A stretch of DNA of 64,000 nucleotides from Acidobacteriota bacterium (GCA_013287135.1 JABDEK010000004.1:23147-87146); one strand, 5' to 3'. Counted from the stretch's first letter, positions 16,795-25,638 are shown. Notes: a model not told the origin generated them from the sequence alone. Translations and numbers: made by a program.

Positions 16795-17434
16795 TTTTAA
16801 AGTGTTTTCGCTTTCGAACTGTAAGTTTCAAGCAAGCCGCAATTTTAACGCCTCAAATCTTGCTCTCACACATAGAAAGCTCTTTGACTTGATCGTCCAG
16901 CGGTTGAAATATGAAGAAGTGGCTTCTCGGGGTGTCATGAATTCACTGCTTCTCTTGCAATCGCTCGGCTTCCAGGCCCCGTCTGCGAACGGCCTCCGCG
17001 GGCTGCAGCACGGGCCAGCGAAAATCTTTCGCGAAAGATCTGAAATCTCAGTCATGGAATGTCACAATCGCAGCGGCGTGACCATTGCTGGCCGTTTCCA
17101 GAACCATCTCATCATTCGGATCCGGTAGAGTAGCGCCATGGTCATAGTTAAAGTCGGCCTGCGCGAGTTCCTCGAACTTCCCGGAATCAGACACTCCCGT
17201 TGGGGTCATCCGGTCTATGTCCCCACGCCCGAAAGCGCCCGAAGGCAGCCAAGCTTTCCGAACGAAGTTGCCTTGAGCCCTCGCCAGAAATGCGACGAGG
17301 TGCTGGCGGCCGAGCTAACAGGAATACGTCGGCGTGACAAGGGCGAGCCCCGCTGAGATAATCGTCTATAGTAGGCTGGCCGTAGATTAGCGCAGTCGTG
17401 GTGTCTACTATGTACTCAACCGGCGGAGTTTCTT
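16795..17434. other. Intergenic region with an antitoxin relic
   Basis: Start of the accessory region. The only coding trace I can support is the frameshifted Phd-like fragment at 17138-17276. Short open frames elsewhere lack ribosome-binding sites and family resemblance. Confidence 0.4.
17138..17276 (+). pseudogene. Frameshifted Phd/YefM-like antitoxin relic
   Basis: Starts MVIVKVGLREF, the typical beginning of Phd-type antitoxins (VGLREFR). The continuation ESDTPVGVIR ... RPKAP ... AFRTKLP is found in a different frame, which would be expected if bases had been lost around 17170 and again near 17215. No partner toxin follows. The assignment rests on short motifs only. Confidence 0.3.
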
Positions 17435-19270
17435 GTGACTGAGGTAAGGACGAGGGTGGCGAAGGGATCAGAGCGTGGCAAATTGCGCATCGGCGATGAT
17501 TGGAATGCAATCCGCATTATTGCGCTCTCACAGAGCAATCCCCTCAAAGCGATCGCGGAGTTTGTCGAAAACAGTATTGATGCGCATGCCCAAAATATCG
17601 TTATCACCCGCGGTCGCGAGCACGGTGAACACTATCTAAAGGTCACGGACGACGGCGACGGCCTCCCGCGCGGTCCGAACGGGCTGCCTGACTTCAAGTA
17701 CGTCGCGACGCATATCTGCGACTCGATCAAGCGGCACTTGAAATCGAACGGCGATGGAAACGGTATACAAGGGGAGTTTGGAATTGGCCTTTTGAGCTTC
17801 TGGACTGTCGGCGACACTCTGTCGATGACTTCTAAGGGTGCCGACCAGCGCGCCTACCAGATGACCATGCGCAGAGGGGATCCTCGGTACGCCGTGAGTG
17901 CGCGGCGCGCGCTTTTTGCCGAGCAGGGCACTGAACTCCGGATCAGTCCCCTGCTGGAGGGTATTCGTACTCTGAGCGGTGAGAAGATCCAGTGGTACCT
18001 GGCCTCCGAGTTGCGTGATCGAATCCGCGGTGGGCAGCTTCGCGTAACAGTGGTAGATAGGCTTGCGCGCAAACAATATCAAGTCGAACCGCGTCAGTTC
18101 GAAGGCCGCTTGCTGCACCAGCTACCGGCAGTTCGCTCATCGTACGGCGAGGCCTATGCCGAATTGTACCTCACGGAACCAACAGAGGATTCCCGTGTTG
18201 CCCTGACACGAGGTGGCACGCGTGTGATCGCGGATATTAGTGCGCTCCCCGGCTTGGAGCGTTCACCTTGGAAGTCTCGCTACATACAAGGTTTGGTCGA
18301 CGTGCCGTACCTAATCCTCACACCCGGAACGCGTTCCGGAATCGTACACGACGAGCATTACGCTGCTTTTGTCGACAGTCTGGCTAAGCTCGAGGCTCAC
18401 CTGATCGACCTGATCGACGCACAGCAGCGTGCCGAAGAAGAACAGGCCAATCGGGAGTCCCTGCGTGCCATCCAACGCGCGTTTCGTGAGGCTATGCTCA
18501 TTCTGCCGCGCGAAGAGTACGATTGGTTTGATATCCAGTCCCGCCCGCAGGATCCCGGCGCCGGCGAAACGCTACAACGAGGCGTCAATCCCACAGATTC
18601 GAATGAAGAGGTAGCTTCGTTGAGCGCTGCGGAACCCAAGGGAGAGACATCCCCACAACGTCGATTCTTTGACTATGCGGGGCCTTTGCGCACAGTCGTG
18701 ATTTCACCGACAACAAGCACACTCGCAGTGAAACAAAGTCGGCGTTTCCGCGCGCTGCCTCGGGACCGCTCGGGCCGGCGCGTCCAGGAGGATCTCACCT
18801 TTGCCTGGGGGATTGTGGAAGGGGGTGGCACGCTGTTGTCCACCTCGGATCAGGAAGTTGGCTTTGAGGCTCCCGATTCGCCCGTTCTAGTCCGGTTGTC
18901 TGTCACTGTTTCACAACGCGATATACGCTGCACTGCAGAGGCGTTGATCACGGTGACTGATAGTCTCGATATCTCCATGGGCGCTTCAGTCGTCAATGCG
19001 CGCGGATTGCCGGGTTACACCTTCGAACGGGCCGCTGGTGAGCTGTGGCGCTCGCGATTTGATGCCGATCGCAACTTGATCGTCGTGAACAGTGGCCACC
19101 GCGATTTTGTTTTCGCTACACGTAGTCGTGTGCTCCAGCTGCGCTATCTCGTGCGGCTCTTCGTCAAGGAGTTGGTGCTCAAGAACTTTGCCGGCATGCA
19201 GGCCGAACAAATCGCGGACCGGATGATTGAGCTCTCGCTATATGTGGAGGAAAAATTGAGATTCTCGTGA
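17435..19270 (+). CDS. GHKL (Hsp90/MutL-type) ATPase with an Ig-like domain
   Basis: 611 aa, GTG start. The N-terminal Bergerat-fold ATPase has an N-box with E42 and N46 (EFVENSIDA), a G1 motif DDGDG (72-76) and a glycine lid GEFGIGLLSF (113-122), arranged as in Hsp90, MutL and MORC proteins rather than histidine kinases. A second alpha/beta region extends to ~330 and a charged coil (QQRAEEEQ) to ~360. Residues ~418-508 read as a bacterial Ig-like fold (ISPTTSTLAVKQSRRFRA ... ITVTD), which is unusual for a protein without a signal peptide. The C-terminus (LIVVNSGHRDFVF) is of unknown type. It stands alone between an antitoxin relic and a toxin-antitoxin pair, a typical accessory or defence neighbourhood. 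Role unknown. Confidence 0.75.
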   Translation: MTEVRTRVAKGSERGKLRIGDDWNAIRIIALSQSNPLKAIAEFVENSIDAHAQNIVITRGREHGEHYLKVTDDGDGLPRGPNGLPDFKYVATHICDSIKRHLKSNGDGNGIQGEFGIGLLSFWTVGDTLSMTSKGADQRAYQMTMRRGDPRYAVSARRALFAEQGTELRISPLLEGIRTLSGEKIQWYLASELRDRIRGGQLRVTVVDRLARKQYQVEPRQFEGRLLHQLPAVRSSYGEAYAELYLTEPTEDSRVALTRGGTRVIADISALPGLERSPWKSRYIQGLVDVPYLILTPGTRSGIVHDEHYAAFVDSLAKLEAHLIDLIDAQQRAEEEQANRESLRAIQRAFREAMLILPREEYDWFDIQSRPQDPGAGETLQRGVNPTDSNEEVASLSAAEPKGETSPQRRFFDYAGPLRTVVISPTTSTLAVKQSRRFRALPRDRSGRRVQEDLTFAWGIVEGGGTLLSTSDQEVGFEAPDSPVLVRLSVTVSQRDIRCTAEALITVTDSLDISMGASVVNARGLPGYTFERAAGELWRSRFDADRNLIVVNSGHRDFVFATRSRVLQLRYLVRLFVKELVLKNFAGMQAEQIADRMIELSLYVEEKLRFS

Positions 19271-19735
19271 GGGCGGCAGACGTAGCTGGGGGACTTCACA
19301 TGGGTCCTACCGAGACTTCCGGATTGGCGGATCCGAACCGGCTTCCAGACGGATTGCGAGCCAAGGATTGCTCGATACAGTGCTACCGACGCGGGGATCT
19401 GGGCGAGTAAAATTGTCTTCGAAGATTGACTGCCCAACCTGCAAACGCGTTCCTGGCATGTCCCTTGATCCCCTTCTGATTTTCTCGCCAAGGCGTGGTT
19501 CAGGTAGTTTCCGTTTGGTGAAGTGAACACCGTTCTGCGCGAATCGCTCGATCTCGGCATCCTAACCAGCCGGTGAGAGACTCCCTTTGTCGCAGACATT
19601 CGGCCAAACGACCGCTTTGGGCCGGTAGGATACGTCGCGAAAGCGAGCAGAGATCAAGTCCATTCATTCTAATGCATAGCATCGTTTTACCGGCATCGTC
19701 TTGCACGCCTGCCATACATGTAATACACTTGGTTC
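19271..19735. other. Intergenic region, no supported gene
   Basis: Short open frames on both strands have no family resemblance or ribosome-binding site. The promoter of the following toxin-antitoxin pair probably lies in the last ~60 bases. Confidence 0.5.
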
Positions 19736-19990
19736 ATGAAGACTATCACCGTACGACTGCCCGAGCCACTGGTCGCGGACATTGAGGCGGAATCGCGGGG
19801 GCGCAAGATCTCGAAGTCAGATGTCGTTCGCGAACGGCTTGAGCGTCCGGCCCGGCAGCGCCGCCGCACTGCCTCTCTGAATGCCATTGCTGATCTCATT
19901 GGATCGGTAGATGGTTTACCGGTCGATCTAACGACGCGAAAGAAGGAATATTTGCACGCCACCGGTTATGGCCAGAAACGTCCTCGTTGA
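19736..19990 (+). CDS. Ribbon-helix-helix antitoxin
   Basis: 84 aa. The N-terminus MKTITVRLPEPLVADIEAES followed by KISKSDVVRERL is a CopG/Arc-type ribbon-helix-helix DNA-binding domain. The C-terminal half would bind and block the toxin. Its last 23 bases overlap the PIN-domain gene that follows, the usual arrangement of an autoregulated VapBC-type pair. Confidence 0.8.
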   Translation: MKTITVRLPEPLVADIEAESRGRKISKSDVVRERLERPARQRRRTASLNAIADLIGSVDGLPVDLTTRKKEYLHATGYGQKRPR

Positions 19991-20378
19991 TGCTGGATTT
20001 GTCGTGGCGTTGCTTAGTAGCCGCGACGCTCACCACGACTGGGCCGTGACGCAGGCGTCTGAGATGCCTCCGCCTTGGTCCACGAGCGAAGCCGTTCTGT
20101 CGGAGGCTTTTCACCTTCTCGGAGAGCGCGGTGCTCCCAATCTCGGCGCCCTACTTCGCCGCCGCGCCTTGCTCATCGCTTTCACGCTTACTGAGAACGT
20201 AGAGCCAGTCGTGAAACTGATTGAGAAATATTCTAACGTCCCAATGAGCTTGGCCGATGCTTGCGTCGTTCGCATGAGCGAAACGCTTGCCAATCCCATC
20301 GTCCTCACGACCGACGAAGATTTCCGAGTCTACCGTAGACACAGCCGGCAAGTCATTCCTTGTGTGACTCCCGAATGA
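19968..20378 (+). CDS. PIN-domain toxin (VapC-like ribonuclease)
   Basis: 136 aa. The PIN-domain acidic residues are visible: D8 in VLVDAGFVVALL, a Glu in LSEAFHLL, Asp in SLADACVVRM and Asp in TTDEDFRVYRR. Such toxins cleave tRNA or other RNA with Mg2+. The gene starts inside the antitoxin gene. Confidence 0.82.
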   Translation: MARNVLVDAGFVVALLSSRDAHHDWAVTQASEMPPPWSTSEAVLSEAFHLLGERGAPNLGALLRRRALLIAFTLTENVEPVVKLIEKYSNVPMSLADACVVRMSETLANPIVLTTDEDFRVYRRHSRQVIPCVTPE

Positions 20379-20709
20379 TGCGCAAACTCGTTTGGTAGGG
20401 GCGGGTCGCCCGCTGAAACCAGTCGCAGCTGGTTGATGTGGAACGTTAGGAAATAACGATACCCTTCGGCAATGCACCGAATTCTCTTCGCGCTTTCAAA
20501 TATTTGAAATGTTGGCCTTTACATCCCCGGACAAAATTCGAAGTTCAGCTCTGATCCAACAAACCGCAGCGGTCAAAAGTTAAGTGCCTTGTCTTACGTC
20601 GCTTACATCACACCTAGCTCCGACATTTTCGCTTCAGAACGGGATATTGCACCCAAGACCAAAAAACTGGATGCATGCAGAGTTGTTTCAAAACCTAAAG
20701 AGGAAGATT
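20379..20709. other. Intergenic region, no supported gene
   Basis: Lies between the PIN toxin and the 3' end of tRNA-Asn. I see no gene, repeat or terminator with confidence. Confidence 0.5.
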
Positions 20710-20784
20710 TGGCTCCCCGGGCTAGATTCGAACTAGCAACCCTTCGGTTAACAGCCGAATGCTCTACCGTTGAGCTACCGGGGA
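20710..20784 (-). tRNA. tRNA-Asn (GTT)
   Basis: Complete cloverleaf on the minus strand: acceptor stem TCCCCGG/CCGGGGA, D-arm GCTCAACGGTAGAGC, anticodon arm TTCGGCTGTTAACCGAA with anticodon GTT, T-arm CTAGTTCGAATCTAG, and encoded CCA. A truncated copy of its 5' half occurs at 26546-26583. Confidence 0.95.
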
Positions 20785-21177
20785 TCCGTACAACGCATTT
20801 GCTTTCATTTTAATACAGACGGCGAAATCAAGCTACTTCGAGCATGCGTCCAACGTGGGTCCAACATCGCGATTATTTCAGACTCCCTGCCGAAATGCTC
20901 ATTTTTGCCGGTTGATTCTCTGGGACTTAAGTTCTCAGTTCTTCATAGATTCGCAAGAGCATTCGGTGCGGAGACCGAATGCTCCTTTTTCCACTACAAC
21001 ATGGAGTCCCAGAGTTGCTTCTCTTTGCGTTCTCGCCATTCAGGTTGTAGCCGAAAAGGGTCCCTTTGTTGATAAGAAATAGCGGTGCAACGAGCCGGCG
21101 GTGCATTCCACAATGCCGCAGTATGAAACGAAAGCCGGCAATGCTTCGATCGGGATGCGGCGGCGAAAATCATCAGC
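20785..21177. other. Intergenic region with one strong hairpin
   Basis: Contains the hairpin/terminator at 20957-20990; otherwise I see no gene. It separates tRNA-Asn from the end of the hydrolase operon. Confidence 0.5.
20957..20990 (+). terminator. Hairpin plus T-tract (terminator-like)
   Basis: GAGCATTCGG, 8-base loop, CCGAATGCTC, then CTTTTT on the plus strand. No plus-strand gene ends nearby apart from the toxin at 20378. The stem arm GAGCATTCGG is identical to part of the neighbouring tRNA-Asn (D-arm/anticodon stem). Confidence 0.6.
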
Positions 21178-22002
21178 TCACCCGGCATCGGAAGTCCCGA
21201 GAAAACGAGAAATTCGCGCACTCACTTGTTCCGCGAGATACAGGGCCATCCAGTGCTCCGCTTCCGGAATCTCTTCGACTTGCGCTTCTGGTACGAGCGC
21301 ACCCAATTCCCGGCCATGCGCGACAGGAAAATGTTTATCTCGCCCGGCCCAGAGAAACAAGGAAGAAGCCTTGATTGCCGGATACGATTGCTGCAATTTC
21401 GGAAGGCTCCCCTGGTAGCCTGCACACAGTCGAACGACAAAGTGTCTCACTTCGCGCTGCTGGAAGCATTCCCATAAGTCGTCTCGCAATTCCTGCGGCA
21501 GCCTATAGCTGCGTGGCAGGAATGTTCGAATCGCCCGGAAAAAAACCGCGCGGGGCAGCCGCTCCAGCAGCACCCGGTTCCAGCCAAATCGCCGAAGCAA
21601 ATTGATCTCCCAGGAAGTTTTTTCATCCCAGATCACGAGCGAGTTCATGACGACGAGATGACTCACCCGTTTCGGATGTCCGGCTGCAAACGCCAATGCC
21701 GGCTGCCCGCCCATGTCGTGACCGACGACCGCCGCCCGTTCGACTCCCCAAGCATCCATCAACGCCAGCAACCGCTTCGCCATGTCAAATGGCGTCGCTC
21801 CACCGGGCCAGGCTTCACTGTGGCCCATCCCGGGCCAGTCAAACGCAATCACTTCAAACTGCGTGGCCAACCTCGGTGCAAGCTCCGACCAGATCTGCAA
21901 ATTATCGGGATACCCGTGCAGCAATATGACAGGCACTCCGCTTCCGAGCCTCGCCACTCGCACTCTCTTGCCGAGGTGCCTCTCGATTGTGGTGGCCAAC
22001 AT
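21178..22002 (-). CDS. Alpha/beta hydrolase
   Basis: 274 aa from the ATG at 22002, which overlaps the preceding stop (TGATG). Alpha/beta-hydrolase features: oxyanion HGYPDN, FDWPGMGHS, nucleophile-elbow position GHDMGG (Asp as nucleophile, as in haloalkane dehalogenases and epoxide hydrolases rather than Ser), late acid in WAGRDKHFP and the catalytic His in EAEHWMALY. It is the third gene of a coupled operon after a flavoprotein and a ferritin-like/DUF362 protein. The Asp nucleophile suggests epoxide-hydrolase- or dehalogenase-like chemistry; the substrate is unknown. Confidence 0.85.
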   Translation of the reverse strand: MLATTIERHLGKRVRVARLGSGVPVILLHGYPDNLQIWSELAPRLATQFEVIAFDWPGMGHSEAWPGGATPFDMAKRLLALMDAWGVERAAVVGHDMGGQPALAFAAGHPKRVSHLVVMNSLVIWDEKTSWEINLLRRFGWNRVLLERLPRAVFFRAIRTFLPRSYRLPQELRDDLWECFQQREVRHFVVRLCAGYQGSLPKLQQSYPAIKASSLFLWAGRDKHFPVAHGRELGALVPEAQVEEIPEAEHWMALYLAEQVSARISRFLGTSDAG

Positions 22003-23408
22003 CAGGAAAGGTCCTGACGAACACAGTCCGCCGCCAACACACCGGAGATCGCGCAGAAGCTTACCCACTGGCCGGGGTGCGTGGCGCTTCCAGCCAAATA
22101 GAGCCCGCGCAGGTCCGGGCTCCGATGTGCCAGCCGCCCTTCGCGCATAAACTTCGCCGTCATCACTGGATTCATGCTGTCCCGGGCCAACGAATACTCC
22201 GAACCCCATTCCGCTGGTGTGCGTTTCGAAAGCACTCGAAACTCGGAAATACCCTGCTGCCACCATTTCTCCGTCAGGAGTTTTTCCATGTAGTGACGCT
22301 GTCCTTCGGGCCCCATCTTCTGCGCTTTCTCATGATCCATCGGTCCGAGCAAACGTGCTGCCGACCATTCATCAGAAACCTCTCGTTGATCTAGCGAAGC
22401 CGGACGAATCAGCAGGCGGCATCTCTCGGATCCACCTGGCAGCAGAAATCTCAAGTACGGCGGCCGCATCTCCCCTTTGATTGCCAAGTACGCGCACACG
22501 CCCGGGGATTGCAACAGGAGCCTTTCACAGCTTTTTCTGCTTCGTGGAGCGTCTTGCTCCAGTAGCCGCAGATAAGTTGCGATCCCGCAATCGGAAATCA
22601 CCACATTCGCCGGCAGTAGCTCCCCTTGATCCGTCTCGACTCCTGTCACCCTTCCACCGCTCGAGAGAATCCGCTGCGCCTTGGTCGAATAGTGGAAATC
22701 AACTCCGGCTTCCGCAGCGGCCTTCGCCAGAAGCACCGGAATCGCGCGGATCCCCTCTTTCGGGTAAAAACAACCGACGGAATGAATCAACGCCGGAACG
22801 AATGCCAGAGGACTCGGCGCTTGGTCGGGCCGTTGCCCTGCGACATGTGTCCAGATCGAAAGCGCATCGACTACCGCTGGAGGCAGTTCGGACTCGCGGA
22901 ATATTGCTTGGAGCGATTTCAATAGGAAACTCAGGTGATGCCAGCGTCCTCCACCAAGGAGCGACAGAGGTCCGGGCGCGGTTCGGTAGAGTAGCGGGCG
23001 CAGGGAAGCCTCGACCGCACGGGTTCGCTCGACGAAACGAAGGTACTTTTCTTCACTGCCGGGCCAAGCGCGTCCGAGTTCTGCGGCAGTTTTAGCGTCG
23101 CTCGCGTAAATGTTTATGGCCGGATGCTCCGCGGAGTCCACGCTATATACGTGATCGATTGCATGCAGCTCAACAGCGCTGCTAAGTGAAAGTCCAAGGG
23201 AGCTGAAGGCCCACTCTAGACCAGGACGATCCAGCAGGATGTACGGCCCGGCGTCAAAAGAGAACCCGTCGAACACGCACCCCGACGCAAGGCCACCAGG
23301 TTCCGCACGCGCCTCGATCACTCGTACGCGGAATCCGCCCTGCGATAATCGAAGAGCAGCAGTCAGCCCTCCCATTCCCGCGCCGATGATGATTGCTGCG
23401 CGTGTCAC
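22002..23408 (-). CDS. FAD-dependent oxidoreductase, phytoene-dehydrogenase-like
   Basis: 468 aa from the GTG at 23408 (5 bases after the upstream stop); an ATG at 23435 overlapping that gene is an alternative. The N-terminal dinucleotide-binding motif IIIGAGMGGLTAALRLSQGG is followed by VIEARAEPGGLASG, as in phytoene desaturase/carotenoid isomerase and amine-oxidase-type flavoproteins. The C-terminal FAD motif is GLYLAGSATHPG. It is flanked in a tight operon by a ferritin-like/DUF362 protein and a hydrolase. A desaturase or isomerase acting on a hydrophobic substrate is plausible, but no carotenoid synthesis genes are present in the window. Confidence 0.85.
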   Translation of the reverse strand: MTRAAIIIGAGMGGLTAALRLSQGGFRVRVIEARAEPGGLASGCVFDGFSFDAGPYILLDRPGLEWAFSSLGLSLSSAVELHAIDHVYSVDSAEHPAINIYASDAKTAAELGRAWPGSEEKYLRFVERTRAVEASLRPLLYRTAPGPLSLLGGGRWHHLSFLLKSLQAIFRESELPPAVVDALSIWTHVAGQRPDQAPSPLAFVPALIHSVGCFYPKEGIRAIPVLLAKAAAEAGVDFHYSTKAQRILSSGGRVTGVETDQGELLPANVVISDCGIATYLRLLEQDAPRSRKSCERLLLQSPGVCAYLAIKGEMRPPYLRFLLPGGSERCRLLIRPASLDQREVSDEWSAARLLGPMDHEKAQKMGPEGQRHYMEKLLTEKWWQQGISEFRVLSKRTPAEWGSEYSLARDSMNPVMTAKFMREGRLAHRSPDLRGLYLAGSATHPGQWVSFCAISGVLAADCVRQDLS

Positions 23409-23412
23409 TGAA

Positions 23413-25293
23413 TCATTGTCTTTCCCACCCCTCATTCTTCGCACTGGAGAAGTGCAAGCCAAGCAGCCTGCGCAACCCTCTCCGCAGAACCGTACGCGGA
23501 AAGGTCGCTTGTTCCAGCGGCGGAAAGGCAGTCTCATCCATCTCCGGAACAAACAGAGACCCTCGCCCGCTTCCGAAAACATAAACCGGATATGCAACAG
23601 CGCTCAGCAGCGTCGAGAATTCCGTATCGTAAGGCCCGCGCCATTCGCTCAGAGGTTCATCCGTCCCGACTACCTCAGTGCGCTCGCTTGGATCACCAAA
23701 CCAGTGGCATGCCGCGCGCAAAATATTTGTTCGACGCGCGTCACTTACGCCCATATGCCGCGCTGCAACTAGATCGAGCGCTAATGCATCTTCGCTCGCG
23801 TACAATCTCTTCGGCGATTTCGGATGCGGGCATCCCATAATCCCTATCAGGCCATCGGCCGCTTGTTCGTACGCATCCAATAGCGCAAAGTCCGGAGGAA
23901 ACTCATCGAGCAGCATCATCAGTGCCGTCTCGCGGTGCGCCTGCCGCTCCACAAACAAGAATTCGTCGCAACGTCCGCCCATCCATTCAAGATTGCCAAG
24001 GGTCAAGTAGGCCACTTCGATCGGATGGCTTCGCATCTTTCCAAACGAAATTCTGAAATCGGCCTCTTTCCAGGTCTGCGAAATGGTGGTCTGCGCCATG
24101 CCGCGCATGTAGGTATGCGACACCTGATCGTCCGAGGCACTAATGATGGGCATCCCGCACGCTTCCATTCCGAAATACGCCGCCACGTCCGGCACGCCGC
24201 GCGACCGAAAAAATCGATCGTAGATGTTTGCCGATTCCACCAGAACGGCTTTGCCGTATCCATGCTCCCGCAGAAACTTCCCCAGTTCATGCAGCAGTTC
24301 GCGGTCCGTAATAATCGACCGATCTTTCAAGTGGTACCCGAGCATAAACGACGGCTTGATTATGATTCGCAGCTCTTCCGCGTTCTTTTTCAACTCAGCC
24401 GTTCGACGTTCGAGTCTTTCCGCGAGGCCGCTTTGCTCAAGCAGCTGTCGAAACACGCTACATTTTTCTTCGGCGTGCTCTCCGTGAAACACAAACACGC
24501 GGGCGCCATTGCCGATCTTGTTTTGCGACACAGTTTTCTGACGCCGTGCCCGCGGGAGGAAGTATTCGCCTACCTCTGTGATCTTCTCCGCGAGCGTTCC
24601 TTCATTCTCGTGTGCAACTTGCTGGTTCTGTTCGTCTAGAGTTTCGGCGATAATCTCGAAAATACGCGCGTGCCGGTCCTCATCCTCGCGCACGCGCACA
24701 AAGTCCTCGGCCAGTTCTCGTCCGAGCTCCGGTGTTTTCTCCGCCAGCGCAATCATGCGTTGATAACAAAGGCCGGCCGTCTTCTCCGCATCCACGTTGA
24801 ATAGGCAAAAATCGCGGAAAGGACCATAGTTCAAGTGTTGCCGTACTCCATCGGGAACTTTGCCCGTCAGCGCCCCGAGCCATGTCACGCCTGTTGCGAT
24901 GGCACAAGAAACCGGGGCGCTTGACCATAGCACATGCTGCCGCACCGACCCGGCCCATCCTCCAACCAGCCCGCCCAATTGCTGACCAAAGGTCTTCCAT
25001 CTCAATAGTCGATTGCCAACCTTGAGGAGCGCGCCACGAATGTAAATGGTGTGCATCTCCTCATCGCGCCAGGCCCAAATCAAAGCGTGCCGTATGAGTT
25101 CACGAACAGGTTCGCTTAGCGGCATGCTCTCAAGACGCCGGTTCATCAAATCTTCGCGGTAGCCCACCGTAACTAGTTCTTCGCGTTCCAAAGCCATTAA
25201 ACACAAGGCAATCAGCTCGTCGCGTGGGCGATCGGCGTATTTCCTTTGTAAGCTCTCCAGCTCCTGCGCAAACTGGTCGTAAACGAGACCCAT
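23413..25293 (-). CDS. Ferritin-like diiron domain fused to DUF362
   Basis: 626 aa from the ATG at 25293, behind a G-rich ribosome-binding site. Residues ~1-230 are helical with diiron-type carboxylate/His pairs (WAWRDEEMHT and VREDEDRHARIFE), as in ferritin-like oxidases. After a charged coil, residues ~270-600 match DUF362 (IIIKPSFMLGYH, DRELLHELGKFLREHG, NLEWMGG, GIMGCPHPKSPKRLY). I know of DUF362 mainly as a stand-alone or ferredoxin-linked protein, so the fusion is notable. It is the first gene of the operon; downstream are a flavoprotein and a hydrolase. Together they look like an oxidative modification pathway for an unknown substrate. Confidence 0.75.
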   Translation of the reverse strand: MGLVYDQFAQELESLQRKYADRPRDELIALCLMALEREELVTVGYREDLMNRRLESMPLSEPVRELIRHALIWAWRDEEMHTIYIRGALLKVGNRLLRWKTFGQQLGGLVGGWAGSVRQHVLWSSAPVSCAIATGVTWLGALTGKVPDGVRQHLNYGPFRDFCLFNVDAEKTAGLCYQRMIALAEKTPELGRELAEDFVRVREDEDRHARIFEIIAETLDEQNQQVAHENEGTLAEKITEVGEYFLPRARRQKTVSQNKIGNGARVFVFHGEHAEEKCSVFRQLLEQSGLAERLERRTAELKKNAEELRIIIKPSFMLGYHLKDRSIITDRELLHELGKFLREHGYGKAVLVESANIYDRFFRSRGVPDVAAYFGMEACGMPIISASDDQVSHTYMRGMAQTTISQTWKEADFRISFGKMRSHPIEVAYLTLGNLEWMGGRCDEFLFVERQAHRETALMMLLDEFPPDFALLDAYEQAADGLIGIMGCPHPKSPKRLYASEDALALDLVAARHMGVSDARRTNILRAACHWFGDPSERTEVVGTDEPLSEWRGPYDTEFSTLLSAVAYPVYVFGSGRGSLFVPEMDETAFPPLEQATFPRTVLRRGLRRLLGLHFSSAKNEGWERQ

Positions 25294-25408
25294 GCAACCC
25301 CCCAAGGTTGTCCTATATAGGCACGAGTTCATCACGCTCGCAAGCTCCTGTTCGAGCGGGTGTTCGCGATGAATCCTTCATTGCTTTCAGATAATTTTTT
25401 TAATGAAT

Positions 25409-25450
25409 CCGGAGCCGCGACGGGAATCGAACGCACGTCCGAAACGTGGG
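25409..25450 (-). ncRNA. tmRNA (ssrA) 3'-end-like fragment
   Basis: Minus strand reads ...GTTTCGGACGTGCG, then TTCGATTCCCGTCGCGGCTCC, close to the conserved T-arm and acceptor end of tmRNA. The T-stem is imperfect, CCA is not encoded, and the 5' tRNA-like half and tag frame are absent upstream. It is best read as a truncated, decayed copy left by an element that used ssrA as its attachment site; a degenerate tRNA end is the alternative. Confidence 0.35.
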
Positions 25451-25606
25451 AAGATTTGAAGAAGGTGGTCTTACCGAAATGGTGGATAGAAGTAACCGAC
25501 TAGCTCACTTCGGAAGCTACAGTAAGGCACCCGTGGCCGTCATATGACTACACCCAGTCCCTAACGGCATCAAACCCAGCCTTATCTAGTTGAATCTGTG
25601 CGCTTG

Positions 25607-25628
25607 TATGTGTAGAATTCTACACATA
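25607..25628. promoter_or_regulatory. 22-bp perfect palindrome, likely VapB/VapC operator
   Basis: TATGTGTAGAA followed directly by its reverse complement. It ends at the AGGAG ribosome-binding site of the vapB gene. Position and symmetry fit autoregulation by the antitoxin-toxin complex. Confidence 0.65.
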
Positions 25629-25638
25629 GGAGAACACA

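Larger units (their letters stand above)
25294..25638. other. Intergenic region with RNA-gene relic and operator
   Basis: Holds the tmRNA-3'-end-like fragment (25409-25450) and the palindromic operator before the vapB gene (25607-25628). No protein gene is seen. Confidence 0.5.

Noticed and set aside
16751..17128. 125-aa plus-strand open frame after the second receptor
   Set aside because: It begins within the terminator hairpin and has no family resemblance.
22003..22266. N-terminal extension of the alpha/beta hydrolase frame
   Set aside because: It lies wholly inside the flavoprotein gene in another frame; the ATG at 22002 gives a normal hydrolase N-terminus and a TGATG overlap.
23436..23597. 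Longer start for the FAD oxidoreductase
   Set aside because: The extension is Arg/Cys-rich shadow of the DUF362 gene; the nucleotide-binding motif begins within ten residues of the chosen GTG.
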